Below are positions 17,108 through 26,073 of a stretch of DNA of 64,000 nucleotides, piece by piece (position 1 is the first letter of the stretch; each line of letters begins with the position of its first letter). The notes under the pieces are model-generated. The model ran no database searches. It was not told where the DNA came from and saw nothing but the letters and a program-made list of their open reading frames with translations. The position numbers and the translations under genes were made by a program. Source of the stretch: Halopseudomonas pachastrellae (GTDB lineage: Bacteria; Pseudomonadota; Gammaproteobacteria; Pseudomonadales; Pseudomonadaceae); NCBI RefSeq assembly GCF_900114765.1, contig NZ_FOUD01000005.1:1-64000 (forward strand). Reading direction: 5' to 3'.

Positions 17108-18946
17108 TTAGCCTTCCAGCATCGCCTTGTCGCGCACGCCACCTTTGTCGGCGCTGGTAGCGAGCAGGGCGTAGGCCTTGAGCGCGGTGCTGACCTTGCG
17201 CGGGCGCGCCGCCGCGGGTTTCCAGCCCTTGGCGTCCTGTGCGGCGCGGCGAGCAGCCAGTTCCTCATCGGAGACCAGCAGGTTGATGCTGCGGTTGGGG
17301 ATGTCGATCAGCACCTTGTCGCCGTCCTGGACCAGACCAATGGCGCCGCCCGCAGCCGCTTCCGGCGAGGCGTGGCCGATGGACAGACCCGAGGTGCCGC
17401 CGGAGAAGCGACCGTCCGTCAGCAGGGCGCATTCCTTGCCCAGCCCCTTGGACTTCAGGTAACTGGTCGGGTAGAGCATTTCCTGCATGCCGGGGCCGCC
17501 TTTCGGGCCTTCGTAGCGGATGATCACGATATCGCCAGCCTTGACCTCATCGTTGAGGATGCCTTTGACGGCGGTATCCTGGCTTTCGAAGATCTTGGCG
17601 TTGCCTTCGAAGACATGGATGGACTCGTCGACACCGGCGGTTTTTACCACGCAGCCATCCAGTGCGATATTGCCGTACAGCACGGCCAGGCCGCCCTCTT
17701 GCGAGTAGGCGTGCTCGACGCTGCGGATACAACCTTCGGCGCGGTCGTCATCCAGGGTGTCCCAGCGGGTGCTCTGGCTGAACGCGGTTTGCGTCGGGAT
17801 ACCGGCCGGGCCTGCGCGGAAGAAGGTGTGGACGGCTTCGTCGCTGGTCTGGGTGATGTCCCACTGGGCAATGGCATCGGCCATGCTGCGGCTGTGTACG
17901 GTGCTGACGTCGGTGTGCAGCAGGCCGCCGCGCGCCAGTGAACCGAGGATGGAGAAGATGCCGCCGGCGCGGTGCACGTCTTCCATGTGGTACTTCTGGA
18001 TGTTCGGCGCAACCTTGCACAGCTGCGGCACCTTGCGGGACAGGCGGTCGATGTCGCGCAGGTCAAAGTCGACCTCGGCTTCCTGGGCGGCGGCCAGCAG
18101 GTGCAGGATGGTGTTGGTCGAGCCACCCATGGCAATGTCCAGCGTCATGGCGTTTTCAAACGCCTTGAAGTTGGCGATGTTGCGCGGCAGCACGCTGTCG
18201 TCGCCTTCGGCGTAGTAGCGCTTGCACAGCTCGACAACGGTGCGGCCGGCGCGTAGGAACAGTTGCTCGCGGTCGCTGTGGGTAGCCAGGGTCGAGCCGT
18301 TGCCCGGCAGTGACAAGCCGAGTGCTTCGGTCAGGCAGTTCATCGAGTTGGCGGTGAACATGCCGGAGCAGCTGCCGCAGGTCGGGCAGGCGCTGCGCTC
18401 GTACTCTGCGACCTTCTCGTCGGAGCAGCTGTCATCGGCGGCAACCACCATCGCATCAACCAGGTCCAGGCCGTGGCTGGCGAGTTTGGTCTTGCCGGCT
18501 TCCATCGGGCCGCCGGAAACGAAGACCACCGGGATGTTCAGGCGCAAAGCGGCCATCAGCATGCCGGGGGTGATCTTGTCGCAGTTGGAGATACAGACAA
18601 TGGCGTCAGCGCAGTGGGCGTTGACCATGTACTCGACCGAGTCGGCGATGATTTCGCGGCTGGGCAGCGAATACAGCATGCCGTCGTGGCCCATGGCGAT
18701 GCCGTCGTCTACTGCGATGGTGTTGAATTCCTTGGCGACACCGCCGGCCTTTTCAATTTCCCGTGCAACCAGCTGGCCCAGGTCCTTCAGGTGTACGTGC
18801 CCGGGCACGAATTGGGTGAAGGAGTTGGCGATGGCGATGATCGGCTTTTTGAAGTCTTCGTCCTTCATGCCGGTGGCGCGCCACAGGGCGCGTGCGCCGG
18901 CCATGTTGCGGCCGAAGGTGGAGGTTTTCGAGCGGTAATCAGGCAT
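17108..18946 (-). CDS. ilvD: IlvD, dihydroxy-acid dehydratase
   Basis: Iron-sulfur enzyme of 612 residues that dehydrates 2,3-dihydroxy-isovalerate or -methylvalerate in valine, isoleucine and pantothenate synthesis. The ATG at 18946 gives [26 protein letters not shown], the usual start; a longer frame upstream is not needed. Cluster-binding cysteines lie in [12 protein letters not shown] and [17 protein letters not shown]. The catalytic C-terminal region holds [18 protein letters not shown]. It is alone on this strand, with the oprD remnant upstream in the same orientation. Confidence 0.97.
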   Translation of the reverse strand: MPDYRSKTSTFGRNMAGARALWRATGMKDEDFKKPIIAIANSFTQFVPGHVHLKDLGQLVAREIEKAGGVAKEFNTIAVDDGIAMGHDGMLYSLPSREIIADSVEYMVNAHCADAIVCISNCDKITPGMLMAALRLNIPVVFVSGGPMEAGKTKLASHGLDLVDAMVVAADDSCSDEKVAEYERSACPTCGSCSGMFTANSMNCLTEALGLSLPGNGSTLATHSDREQLFLRAGRTVVELCKRYYAEGDDSVLPRNIANFKAFENAMTLDIAMGGSTNTILHLLAAAQEAEVDFDLRDIDRLSRKVPQLCKVAPNIQKYHMEDVHRAGGIFSILGSLARGGLLHTDVSTVHSRSMADAIAQWDITQTSDEAVHTFFRAGPAGIPTQTAFSQSTRWDTLDDDRAEGCIRSVEHAYSQEGGLAVLYGNIALDGCVVKTAGVDESIHVFEGNAKIFESQDTAVKGILNDEVKAGDIVIIRYEGPKGGPGMQEMLYPTSYLKSKGLGKECALLTDGRFSGGTSGLSIGHASPEAAAGGAIGLVQDGDKVLIDIPNRSINLLVSDEELAARRAAQDAKGWKPAAARPRKVSTALKAYALLATSADKGGVRDKAMLEG

Positions 18947-19062
18947 GACGAAGGATCTCGTGGTGTAGAGCTGACAGGCAAGCATACCAATTCGTGGCAG
19001 GGCATGCAGTATGCGGCGATACGCCGAACCACCCTTAGTGGTGGTGGATGCGTGTTTGAGGG

Positions 19063-19092
19063 AAAAGAGACTGGCGCTCGCCAGCCTCTTTT
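19063..19092 (-). terminator. Terminator after the oprD remnant
   Basis: AAAAGAG-A-CTGGCG pairs with CGCCAG-C-CTCTTTT with one internal mismatch and a 2-base loop, 5 bases beyond the porin stop. On the minus strand it ends in TCTTTTCCC. It has been kept even though the porin gene is broken. Confidence 0.65.
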
Positions 19093-19096
19093 CGGC

Positions 19097-19903
19097 TCAG
19101 CGCAGCACGAAGCTGTAGCTGAGAATCGCGCGCACCTCATCGATGTCGCGCTGACCGGCAACCTCGCTGCGCAGGCTGGCGTGACGCAGGGAGATACCCA
19201 GATCCTTCAGGTAGCCGCTTTGCACCTTGTAGTCCACGCGCAGGTCGCGCTCCCACTCGCTGTCCACGTCGGTGCCGCGCAGATAGTTGGCGGTCGCCTT
19301 CAGACCAGGCACGCCGGCTGCGCCAAAATCGTAGCCGTAACGGGCCAGCCAGGTACGTTCACCGGCGCGCTGGAATTTGCCGATCTGCGAGTCGGTGATC
19401 AGTTACGCACTTGCGCCGTCACCGTTGTTGATGATCGGGAAGTTGCTCTTGCCGCTCAGGTGCTGGTAGCCCAGGCCCAGGCTATGACTGCTCTGGCTGA
19501 AGGTGAACAGAGAGCTGGCCGCGCGGTTGTCGACCTCGCCGTTGTTGTTGAAGCCGCTGGCAGCACAGCCGGCACGCTGGTCATCGTTGGTTCCGTGTGC
19601 GTTGCTGTCGAAGTAGCGCAGGTCAGTTGTCAGCTTGCCATCACCCTGCGCGAGATTGTGCACCGCGCCCAGGTAGTGCTGGCGGTAATAGTCCTTCAAC
19701 TCGGCAAAGTAGTAGGAGGTGGTCAGGTTCTCGGTCAGCGCGTAGTCGTCACCGGCGTAGCGGAAGCGGTCAACCCGTTCGGTACCGCCGGCAATGCGCA
19801 GGTCGTTGTAGTTGCCGGAGATGCGGCCGCTGGCTTCGCGAATTTCACCGACAGTCAGCTTGAGGCCGTCGATGTCGCTGGAGGTAACCTGTCGCTTTTC
19901 CGG
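19097..19903 (-). pseudogene. OprD-family porin remnant, 5'-truncated with an internal stop
   Basis: The C-terminal two thirds of an OprD-type substrate-specific porin, about 265 codons against a usual length near 420. From the left end of argA the frame reads VTSSDIDGLKLTVGEIREAS, YNDLRIAGGTERVDRF and YYRQHYLGAVHNLAQGDGKL, all typical OprD sequence. It is broken by an in-frame TAA at 19403-19405, then continues in the same frame with LITDSQIGKFQRAGERTW and the normal porin C-terminus ILSYSFVLR. The signal peptide and N-terminal strands are missing; homology begins within 5 codons of the argA stop, and in the same frame. A deletion fused the argA 3' end to the middle of the porin gene. Confidence 0.88.
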
Positions 19904-21187
19904 TCACAGGGCTTTTTCAAACACCTTGGAGTTGCGCTGGAAGTTGTAGAGCGCGGCGCGCTTGGCCGGCAGGCGTTCGACGCTGCTCGGCACAAAACCA
20001 CGCTCGCGGAACCAGTGCGCGGTGCGGGTGGTGAGCACGAACAGGGTGTCGATTTTCAGGCTGCGTGCCTGGCTTTCGATGTGTTGCAGCAACTGATCCC
20101 CGCGGCCGCCCTGGCGGTAGGTCGGGTCGATGGCGACACAGGCCAACTCGGCAGCGCTGGAGCCTTCGAGTGGATAGAGCGCGGCGCAGCCGATGATGCG
20201 GCCATCGCGCTCAATCAGTGTGAACTGGCCGATCTCGGTCTCCAGTACCTCACGTGAGCGGCGCACCAGAATGCCGGCTTCTTCGAGCGGGCGCAGCAAT
20301 TCGAGCAGGCCGCTGACGTCATCAATGGTGGCGCCGCGCACCTGCTCAAAGGCCTCCTGGCTGACCAGGGTACCGCCGCCGTCGCGTGTGAACAGCTCGG
20401 TCAGCAGGGCGCCGTCGTCGGCAAAGCTGACAATGTGGCTGCGCCGTACACCCGCGTTGCTGGCCTTGCAGGCGGCCTGCAGCAGGTTGCCCGGCAGGCT
20501 GGTGCCCAACTGCTGCAACAGCGGCGCGGCTCGTGTGGGCTTGAGCTCGCGCAGCAGCTCGCCTTGCTCGTTGCGAATGCCAGCGTCTTCGCCAAACAGA
20601 ATCAGTTTGTCCGCGTTCAGCGCCACCGCCACGCTGGTGGCAACGTCTTCGCAGGCGAGGTTAAAGGCTTCGCCGGTTGGCGAGTAGCCGATGCTCGACA
20701 GCAGCACCACGTTCTGCTCGTCCAGGTGGCGGGCGATGGCCTTGCGGTCAATGCGCCGCACCTCGCCGGTGTGGTGAAAATCCACGCCATCGACCACGCC
20801 AATCGGTTTGGCGGTAACCAGGTTGCCGCCGACCACGCGCAGCCGGCTGCCGGATTGTTGGGTACACAGCTGCGCCTCGATGGCGATGCGCAGGCTGCCG
20901 ACGGCGTCGATTACGCAGCCCAGGGTGTCCAGGTCGGTCACCCGCAGATCGTTGTGATAGCGCGACTGCACGCCGCGGGCCGCCAGCCGCTCTTCAATCT
21001 GCGGCCGCGAACCGTGCACCAGCACCAGACGCACGCCCAGGCTGCTGAGCAGCATGATGTCGTGGATGATGTTGTTGAAGTTGGCATGCACCATGGCTTC
21101 GCCCGGCAGCATCAGCACAAAGGTGCAGTCACGATGCTGGTTGATGTAGGGCGTGGAGTGGCGGAACCAGTTGACGTACTCGAGCAT
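19904..21187 (-). CDS. argA: ArgA, N-acetylglutamate synthase
   Basis: First enzyme of arginine synthesis, acetylating glutamate with acetyl-CoA; 427 residues from the ATG at 21187 (an upstream TTG at 21205 would add six). The N-terminal amino-acid kinase-like domain begins YVNWFRHSTPYINQHRD and contains LVLVHGSRPQIEERLAARG, which binds arginine for feedback control. The C-terminal GNAT acetyltransferase domain starts about residue 280 and shows YRQGGRGDQLLQHIESQAR (acetyl-CoA loop) and TRTAHWFRERGF. The C-terminus NSKVFEKAL is that of intact homologues, so the adjacent porin deletion did not damage it. argE lies upstream on the same strand. Confidence 0.95.
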   Translation of the reverse strand: MLEYVNWFRHSTPYINQHRDCTFVLMLPGEAMVHANFNNIIHDIMLLSSLGVRLVLVHGSRPQIEERLAARGVQSRYHNDLRVTDLDTLGCVIDAVGSLRIAIEAQLCTQQSGSRLRVVGGNLVTAKPIGVVDGVDFHHTGEVRRIDRKAIARHLDEQNVVLLSSIGYSPTGEAFNLACEDVATSVAVALNADKLILFGEDAGIRNEQGELLRELKPTRAAPLLQQLGTSLPGNLLQAACKASNAGVRRSHIVSFADDGALLTELFTRDGGGTLVSQEAFEQVRGATIDDVSGLLELLRPLEEAGILVRRSREVLETEIGQFTLIERDGRIIGCAALYPLEGSSAAELACVAIDPTYRQGGRGDQLLQHIESQARSLKIDTLFVLTTRTAHWFRERGFVPSSVERLPAKRAALYNFQRNSKVFEKAL

Positions 21188-21247
21188 GCGCGGTGTTCCA
21201 GACAAAAAGAGTTATTTAACGGGTTTTGCGGCGCCGGCGGCAAGCCG

Positions 21248-22396
21248 TCATTGCAGGCAGAAGCGGCGGATCAGTCCCTGCAGCACGTCTATCGTGGGCT
21301 GCAAACGGTCCATGGCGAGATACTCGTCCGGCTGATGCGCCTGGGCGATATCGCCGGGGCCGAGAATCAGCGTCTGGGCGCCCAGCTGGTTGAGGTATGG
21401 ACCTTCGGTGGCAAAGGCCACGGCCTCGGCACTGTAGCCGGTCAGCGCTTCACAGGCCTGCACGATAGGCGCGTTTTCCGGGGTTTCGAAGGCGGGTACG
21501 CCCGGGAACAGCGGGCGATAGTCGATCTGCACCTGGTGTTCGGCTGCAATGGGGGCAAGGCGTTCGCGGATGGCCTCGCGCAGGGCGTCGCCGGCCATGC
21601 CCGGCAGGGGGCGAATATCAAACTCCAGCGCACATTTGGCACAAATGCGGTTGGGGTTGTCGCCGCCGTGGATGCAGCCCAGGTTCAGTGTGGGCGTTGG
21701 CACGCCGAACAAGGGATTGTTCCAGCGCTTTTGCCAGTCGCTGCGCAGCTGCAGCAGATCGCCGATCACCGCGTGCATGGCCTCCATGGCACTGTGCCCC
21801 AGACTCGGGTCGGAGGAGTGACCGGCCTGCCCGACGATATCGATGCGCTCCATCAGAATGCCCTTGTGCATGCGGATCGGACGCATGCCGGTCGGCTCGC
21901 CGATGACCGCATGGCGGGCGCCCAGCAGGTCCGCCTCGACCAGTGCCCGAGCGCCGCTCATGGAGCATTCTTCGTCAGCCGTTGCGAGGATGATCAACGG
22001 CTGTTTGAAGGGCTGCTCGGCGTAGGCTTTTACCGCCTCGATAATCAGCGGGAAGAAGCCCTTCATGTCGCAACTGCCCAGGCCGTACCAGCGGTTGTCG
22101 GTCTCGGTCAGGGCAAAGGGGTCATGCTGCCAGCGTTCCGGGTTGCAGGGCACGGTATCGGTGTGGCCGGCCAACACCAGGCCGCCGGGGCCGCTGCCCA
22201 GCGTCGCGATCAGGTTGGCCTTGCCTTGTTGGCCGGCTATGGGCTGGATGCGGCAACTGAAGCCCAGCGTTTCGAACCAGCTGGCGAGCTGTTCGACGAC
22301 GGCCAGATTGGACTGGTCCAGTGCTGGCTGGGTACAGCTGATGGAGGGTAGCTTGAGCAGCGCGTCGAATTGCGCCTTCAGCGTCGGCAGTGACAT
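21248..22396 (-). CDS. argE: ArgE, acetylornithine deacetylase
   Basis: M20-family metallohydrolase of 382 residues that releases ornithine from N-acetylornithine. Zinc-site motifs are LAGHTDTVPC (near residue 77), GLGSCDMKGFFPL (bridging Asp) and ATADEECSMSGARA (catalytic Glu pair). AVIGEPTGMRPIRMHKG and the dimerisation domain are present. Pseudomonas make arginine largely by the ArgJ cycle, so ArgE may serve scavenging or an auxiliary linear route. It lies 60 bases upstream of argA and may share a transcript with it. Confidence 0.93.
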   Translation of the reverse strand: MSLPTLKAQFDALLKLPSISCTQPALDQSNLAVVEQLASWFETLGFSCRIQPIAGQQGKANLIATLGSGPGGLVLAGHTDTVPCNPERWQHDPFALTETDNRWYGLGSCDMKGFFPLIIEAVKAYAEQPFKQPLIILATADEECSMSGARALVEADLLGARHAVIGEPTGMRPIRMHKGILMERIDIVGQAGHSSDPSLGHSAMEAMHAVIGDLLQLRSDWQKRWNNPLFGVPTPTLNLGCIHGGDNPNRICAKCALEFDIRPLPGMAGDALREAIRERLAPIAAEHQVQIDYRPLFPGVPAFETPENAPIVQACEALTGYSAEAVAFATEGPYLNQLGAQTLILGPGDIAQAHQPDEYLAMDRLQPTIDVLQGLIRRFCLQ

Positions 22397-22480
22397 GGCA
22401 ACTCCGTGGACCGGTGCCTGCCCGCTGTGAGCGGACAGGCAGTGAAGGTCCTCTGAGCTTACGCGTCGGGCGCTGCGCCG

Positions 22481-23740
22481 TCAGCCGAAAATGCTGGTAA
22501 GCGCGAAGAAGTAGATGATGGCCAGGAAGGCGCCGGCCGGCAGGGTGACCACCCAGGAGGTGAAGATGGTGCCGACCACGCGCAGGTTCAGTGCGCCGAT
22601 ACCGCGGGCCAGACCCACGCCCAGTACCGCGCCCACCAGGGTGTGGGTGGTGGAGATCGGCAGGCCGATGCTGGAGGCGCCGACCACGGTGGTAGCGGTG
22701 GCCAGTTCGGCGGCAAAGCCGCGGCTGGGGGTCAGCTCGGTGATGTGCTTGCCGATGGTGGCGATGACCCGGTAGCCGTAGGTTGCAAGGCCGACCACGA
22801 TACCGACTGCGCCCAGCAGCAGTACCCAGCCCGGGACCACGGACTTGGCGACGATGTCTCCGCCCGAGTGCAGTACGCCGACAATGGCGGCCAGCGGGCC
22901 GACCGCGTTGGCGACGTCGTTGGAGCCGTGGGCAAAAGCCATGGCGCAGGCGGTGAAGATCATCAGTACCGCGAAGACCTTTTCCACGCTGGCAAAGTGG
23001 AAGCTGCGGTCGGCTTCAGGGTCGGCCTTGATGCGGCTCAAAAGGCCCACGCCCAGGGTGGAAACGGCGATACCGGCCAGCAGGGCCAGGCCCAGACTTT
23101 CCCAGCCGTTGAGTTCCAGGCCGATGTGCTTGAGGCCCTTGGTCAGGGTCAGAATGGTGACCACAAAACCGACGGCAAACATGTAGAAGGGCACGTAGCG
23201 CTTGGCGTTGGCGAACGGGTCATCGGTGTCGAGGATCAGCTTGTGTACGCTGATGAAGATCATGAAGGCGACGATACCGGACAGCAGCGGCGAGATGACC
23301 CAGCTGGCGGCAATCGGCACGACACCATCCCAGTGTACGGCGTCCATCGACACGCCAACCGCGCCGAAGCCGATGACCGCGCCGATGATCGAGTGGGTGG
23401 TGGAAACCGGCCAACCCTTGATCGAGGCCACCAGCAGCCAGGTGCCGGCTGCCAGCAGCGCGGCCAGCATGCCAAGGACCATCTGATCCGGGCTGATGGC
23501 TTCGGCATCGACGATGCCGCTGCGAATGGTCTGGGTTACCGAGCCGCCGGCCAGATAGGCGCCCAGAAACTCGAACACCATGGCGACGACGATCGCCTGC
23601 TTGATGGTCAGTGCGCGCGAGCCCACCGAGGTGCCCATGGCGTTGGCAACGTCATTGGCGCCGACGCCCCAGGCCATGAAAAAGCCAAAAAGGCAGGCAA
23701 GAATCAGCAGTATGGTGCCGTATTCCGCGATAAGGGTCAT
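22481..23740 (-). CDS. PiT-family inorganic phosphate transporter
   Basis: Membrane permease of 419 residues of the PiT/PHO4 family, which takes up metal-phosphate with protons or sodium. The duplicated family signature is clear: GVGANDVANAMGTSVGSRAL near residue 27 and AHGSNDVANAVGPLAAI in the second half. Also present are STTHSIIGAVIGFGAVG and ISTTHTLVGAVLGVGLARG. About ten hydrophobic helices with a charged central loop are visible. The DUF47 gene stands directly upstream on the same strand, the usual partner of PiT transporters. Confidence 0.93.
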   Translation of the reverse strand: MTLIAEYGTILLILACLFGFFMAWGVGANDVANAMGTSVGSRALTIKQAIVVAMVFEFLGAYLAGGSVTQTIRSGIVDAEAISPDQMVLGMLAALLAAGTWLLVASIKGWPVSTTHSIIGAVIGFGAVGVSMDAVHWDGVVPIAASWVISPLLSGIVAFMIFISVHKLILDTDDPFANAKRYVPFYMFAVGFVVTILTLTKGLKHIGLELNGWESLGLALLAGIAVSTLGVGLLSRIKADPEADRSFHFASVEKVFAVLMIFTACAMAFAHGSNDVANAVGPLAAIVGVLHSGGDIVAKSVVPGWVLLLGAVGIVVGLATYGYRVIATIGKHITELTPSRGFAAELATATTVVGASSIGLPISTTHTLVGAVLGVGLARGIGALNLRVVGTIFTSWVVTLPAGAFLAIIYFFALTSIFG

Positions 23741-23827
23741 ATGTCACATTCTCTATACGGGTGCATGGGCCGCCGGCGTTTATGGGTGTGCGCCGGCATG
23801 CGTACTGATGGCCAGGGGTTCGCTGTC

Positions 23828-24505
23828 CTAGCGAGCCATCAGCAGTTCCAGGCGGTTGCCCACGCGTTGTGCGCGGTCGGCAACATCGCCAATCCATTCG
23901 ATGATCTGGTACAGGAACATCACGTCTACCGCCGGCAGACCCTTCTCCAGCAGATACAGCTCCGAGCGCAGGCTGATCTGCATGTTGTCGGTGTCGTGTT
24001 CGATGCGATCCAGCTCTTCGATCAGACGTTCGACCAGAGTCACTTCGCGGCCGGCAAAGCCGGTCTCCAGCAGCTCGTCCAGCTCGTTCATCGCCGTCAG
24101 CGCCTGGGCTGCAGCATCAATGGAACGGGAGACGAACGCCTTGAAAGCAGGGAATAGCGGCTCCGGAATGACCATGCGCCGACCCAGCATCAGGCCGGCG
24201 ATATCCTTGGCGCGGTTGGCTACTTTGTCCTGTACACTGAGCAGCTCCAGCAGGTCCGAACGCGGCACAGGCAGGAACAGGCTCTTGGGCAGGTGCACGC
24301 GCACGTCTTTCTTGAGTTTGTCGGCATCGCGCTCAAGTTGGGCAATCTGCTGCTGCAGACGTGCAGCTTCGGCCCAGTCCTCGGCTTGCAGTGCTTCGAT
24401 AAAGGGCAGCAACTGCGCTGCGCACTCGTGGGCCTTGGCGATGTGCTGCTGCATGGGGCCAATCGGCGAACGACCGAACAGGGTGAGGAACGGATTGTTG
24501 GGCAT
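23828..24505 (-). CDS. DUF47 / TIGR00153 phosphate-transport accessory protein
   Basis: A 225-residue, largely alpha-helical cytoplasmic protein resembling PhoU, starting MPNNPFLTLFGRSPIGPMQQHI. Family features are the long amphipathic helices AARLQQQIAQLERDADKLKKDVRVHLPKSLFLPVPRSDLLELLSVQD, with the PRSDLLELL segment, and IADRA-like helices near the C-terminus (EWIGDVADRAQRVGNRLELL). These proteins are encoded with PiT transporters and are thought to regulate them. Here it precedes the transporter by 87 bases. No catalytic motif is visible. Confidence 0.9.
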   Translation of the reverse strand: MPNNPFLTLFGRSPIGPMQQHIAKAHECAAQLLPFIEALQAEDWAEAARLQQQIAQLERDADKLKKDVRVHLPKSLFLPVPRSDLLELLSVQDKVANRAKDIAGLMLGRRMVIPEPLFPAFKAFVSRSIDAAAQALTAMNELDELLETGFAGREVTLVERLIEELDRIEHDTDNMQISLRSELYLLEKGLPAVDVMFLYQIIEWIGDVADRAQRVGNRLELLMAR

Positions 24506-24632
24506 GACGCCTCCCGCTGGAATTGAGGCCGCAAAGTATAGGTGCTGAGTTTGCAGCCGTCATCAGATTGAAAAGAAATGAACATTTTTGCGCGCTGGCG
24601 TTGACTGCCACCGCGCTGTTAGAGAATCGCAC

Positions 24633-26036
24633 ATGGTCAAGGAAACCGAAATCAAACTGCGCGCCAGCGCCGATACTCTGGCTGCCCTGCAGCAACACCC
24701 GCTGCTGAATGAGCGCCGGGCCGGCGAGTGGCAGCGCAGCACCCTGTACAACCAGTATTTCGATACCGCCGCGCGGGATCTGAGCGCCGCGCGGGTGGCG
24801 TTGCGCCTGCGCCGCGACGGCGACACCTACATCCAGACGCTGAAAAGCCGCGGCCAGAGCGTAGCCGGGCTGTCCGAGCGTAATGAGTGGGACTGGTACC
24901 TGAAGACCGATGCGCTGGATCTGGCGCTGCTGGACGACAGCTGTTGGCCGGCCAGTCTGGCGGAGCTGGACAAGCAGCAGCTGCAGCCGCTGTTTACCAC
25001 CGACTTTGAGCGCACCCGTGCCGTGCTGCGCTGGGAGCGCAACGGCGAACTGGTTGAGGTGGAAGCGGCGCTGGACAGCGGCGAGGTGCGCACCGATGCC
25101 GCCGCTGAGCCGATCAGCGAGCTGGAGCTCGAAATTCGTCAGGGGCCAGCGGTGGCGCTGCTGGAGCTGGCGCTGGAGCTGACCCGCGAGCTGCCGCTCA
25201 TGCCCTGCGATATTTCCAAGGCCGAGCGCGGCTACCGCCTGTTCGATGCCGGCAGTTTCAGCCTGCGACTGGAGCAGCCAAGCTGGCAGGCCGACACTCC
25301 CGTCGATCAAGTCATTGCCGAACTGGTTGGCCAGCTGCTGGGCCGGGTGCAACGTCTGGCCGAGCAGTATCGGCACACCCGCCAATGGAAGCTGTTCCGC
25401 GAGCTGACAACCGCCATGGCGCAGTTGCGTGCCTGTTTTGGTGTGTTCGACCTGGCGCTGCCGCGCTCGGCGGCCAGTAGCTTTGTGGCGCCGCTGGATG
25501 CGCTGCTGGCGGCCTTTCAGCCGCTGGTGCTGGCTGGCTGGGCGGACGACGCCGACGGCGAAGCTGCGCGCCGTGAAGCCGAAGCGGTATTCGATCGTCA
25601 GCTGGAGGCTACCGCCTGGGGAACGCTGTTTGTCGACCTGGCGCTGTGGTTGCTGGAGCAGCGCTGGACGCAGAACCGTCCGCCGCGCGGTGGCAAGATT
25701 GCTGCCTTGCCGCTCGAGCGCTGGCTGCTCGCCGCCTGCGGCAAGGAGATTCAGGAGCTGCGGGTGCCGCACAACAATGATCCGGAGCATGCTGTCAGTG
25801 AATGGCTGGATCAGCTGCCACGCCTGGGGCGCCTGCAGCTGTTGCTGGGGCATTTCCGGGCCTTTTTGCAGGTGCCCGAGCCCGACCGCCTGTTTGGCGA
25901 GTTGAACAAACTGCAGGCGTTGCTGGAGCAATACCCGCAGGTGGCCGAAGAGCAGCGCGAGCTGCTGCTTGATGCGCTGCGCAAGCAGGGCGTGCGGCTA
26001 CGTCGCCTCAACGGCTGGCGTGCGCTTAACGGCTGA
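24633..26036 (+). CDS. CYTH-CHAD protein, inorganic triphosphatase YgiF-like
   Basis: A 467-residue two-domain protein from the ATG at 24633. The N-terminal CYTH domain (about 1-200) has the metal-binding ExExK signature in KETEIKL and the basic/acidic strands ALRLRRDGDTYIQTLKSRG and WERNGELVEVEAALDSGEV expected of triphosphate tunnel enzymes. The C-terminal CHAD domain (about 220-460) is helical with conserved histidines and basic residues (QYRHTRQWKLFREL). E. coli YgiF hydrolyses inorganic triphosphate, and CHAD domains bind polyphosphate. It is divergent from DUF47-pit and upstream of the ATPase gene by 37 bases. Confidence 0.9.
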   Translation: MVKETEIKLRASADTLAALQQHPLLNERRAGEWQRSTLYNQYFDTAARDLSAARVALRLRRDGDTYIQTLKSRGQSVAGLSERNEWDWYLKTDALDLALLDDSCWPASLAELDKQQLQPLFTTDFERTRAVLRWERNGELVEVEAALDSGEVRTDAAAEPISELELEIRQGPAVALLELALELTRELPLMPCDISKAERGYRLFDAGSFSLRLEQPSWQADTPVDQVIAELVGQLLGRVQRLAEQYRHTRQWKLFRELTTAMAQLRACFGVFDLALPRSAASSFVAPLDALLAAFQPLVLAGWADDADGEAARREAEAVFDRQLEATAWGTLFVDLALWLLEQRWTQNRPPRGGKIAALPLERWLLAACGKEIQELRVPHNNDPEHAVSEWLDQLPRLGRLQLLLGHFRAFLQVPEPDRLFGELNKLQALLEQYPQVAEEQRELLLDALRKQGVRLRRLNGWRALNG

Positions 26037-26073
26037 GTGGTACCGGGCATCATCTGAGTAAAGGGAGAGACAC

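Noticed and set aside
19403-19405. Internal TAA of the porin as a frameshift
   Set aside because: Frames before and after the TAA are the same, so it is a nonsense change and not a shift.
20435-22351. Long plus-strand frame of 638 codons antisense to argA-argE
   Set aside because: High third-position G+C leaves few stops antisense to real genes; its product matches no family while the minus strand encodes clear ArgA and ArgE.
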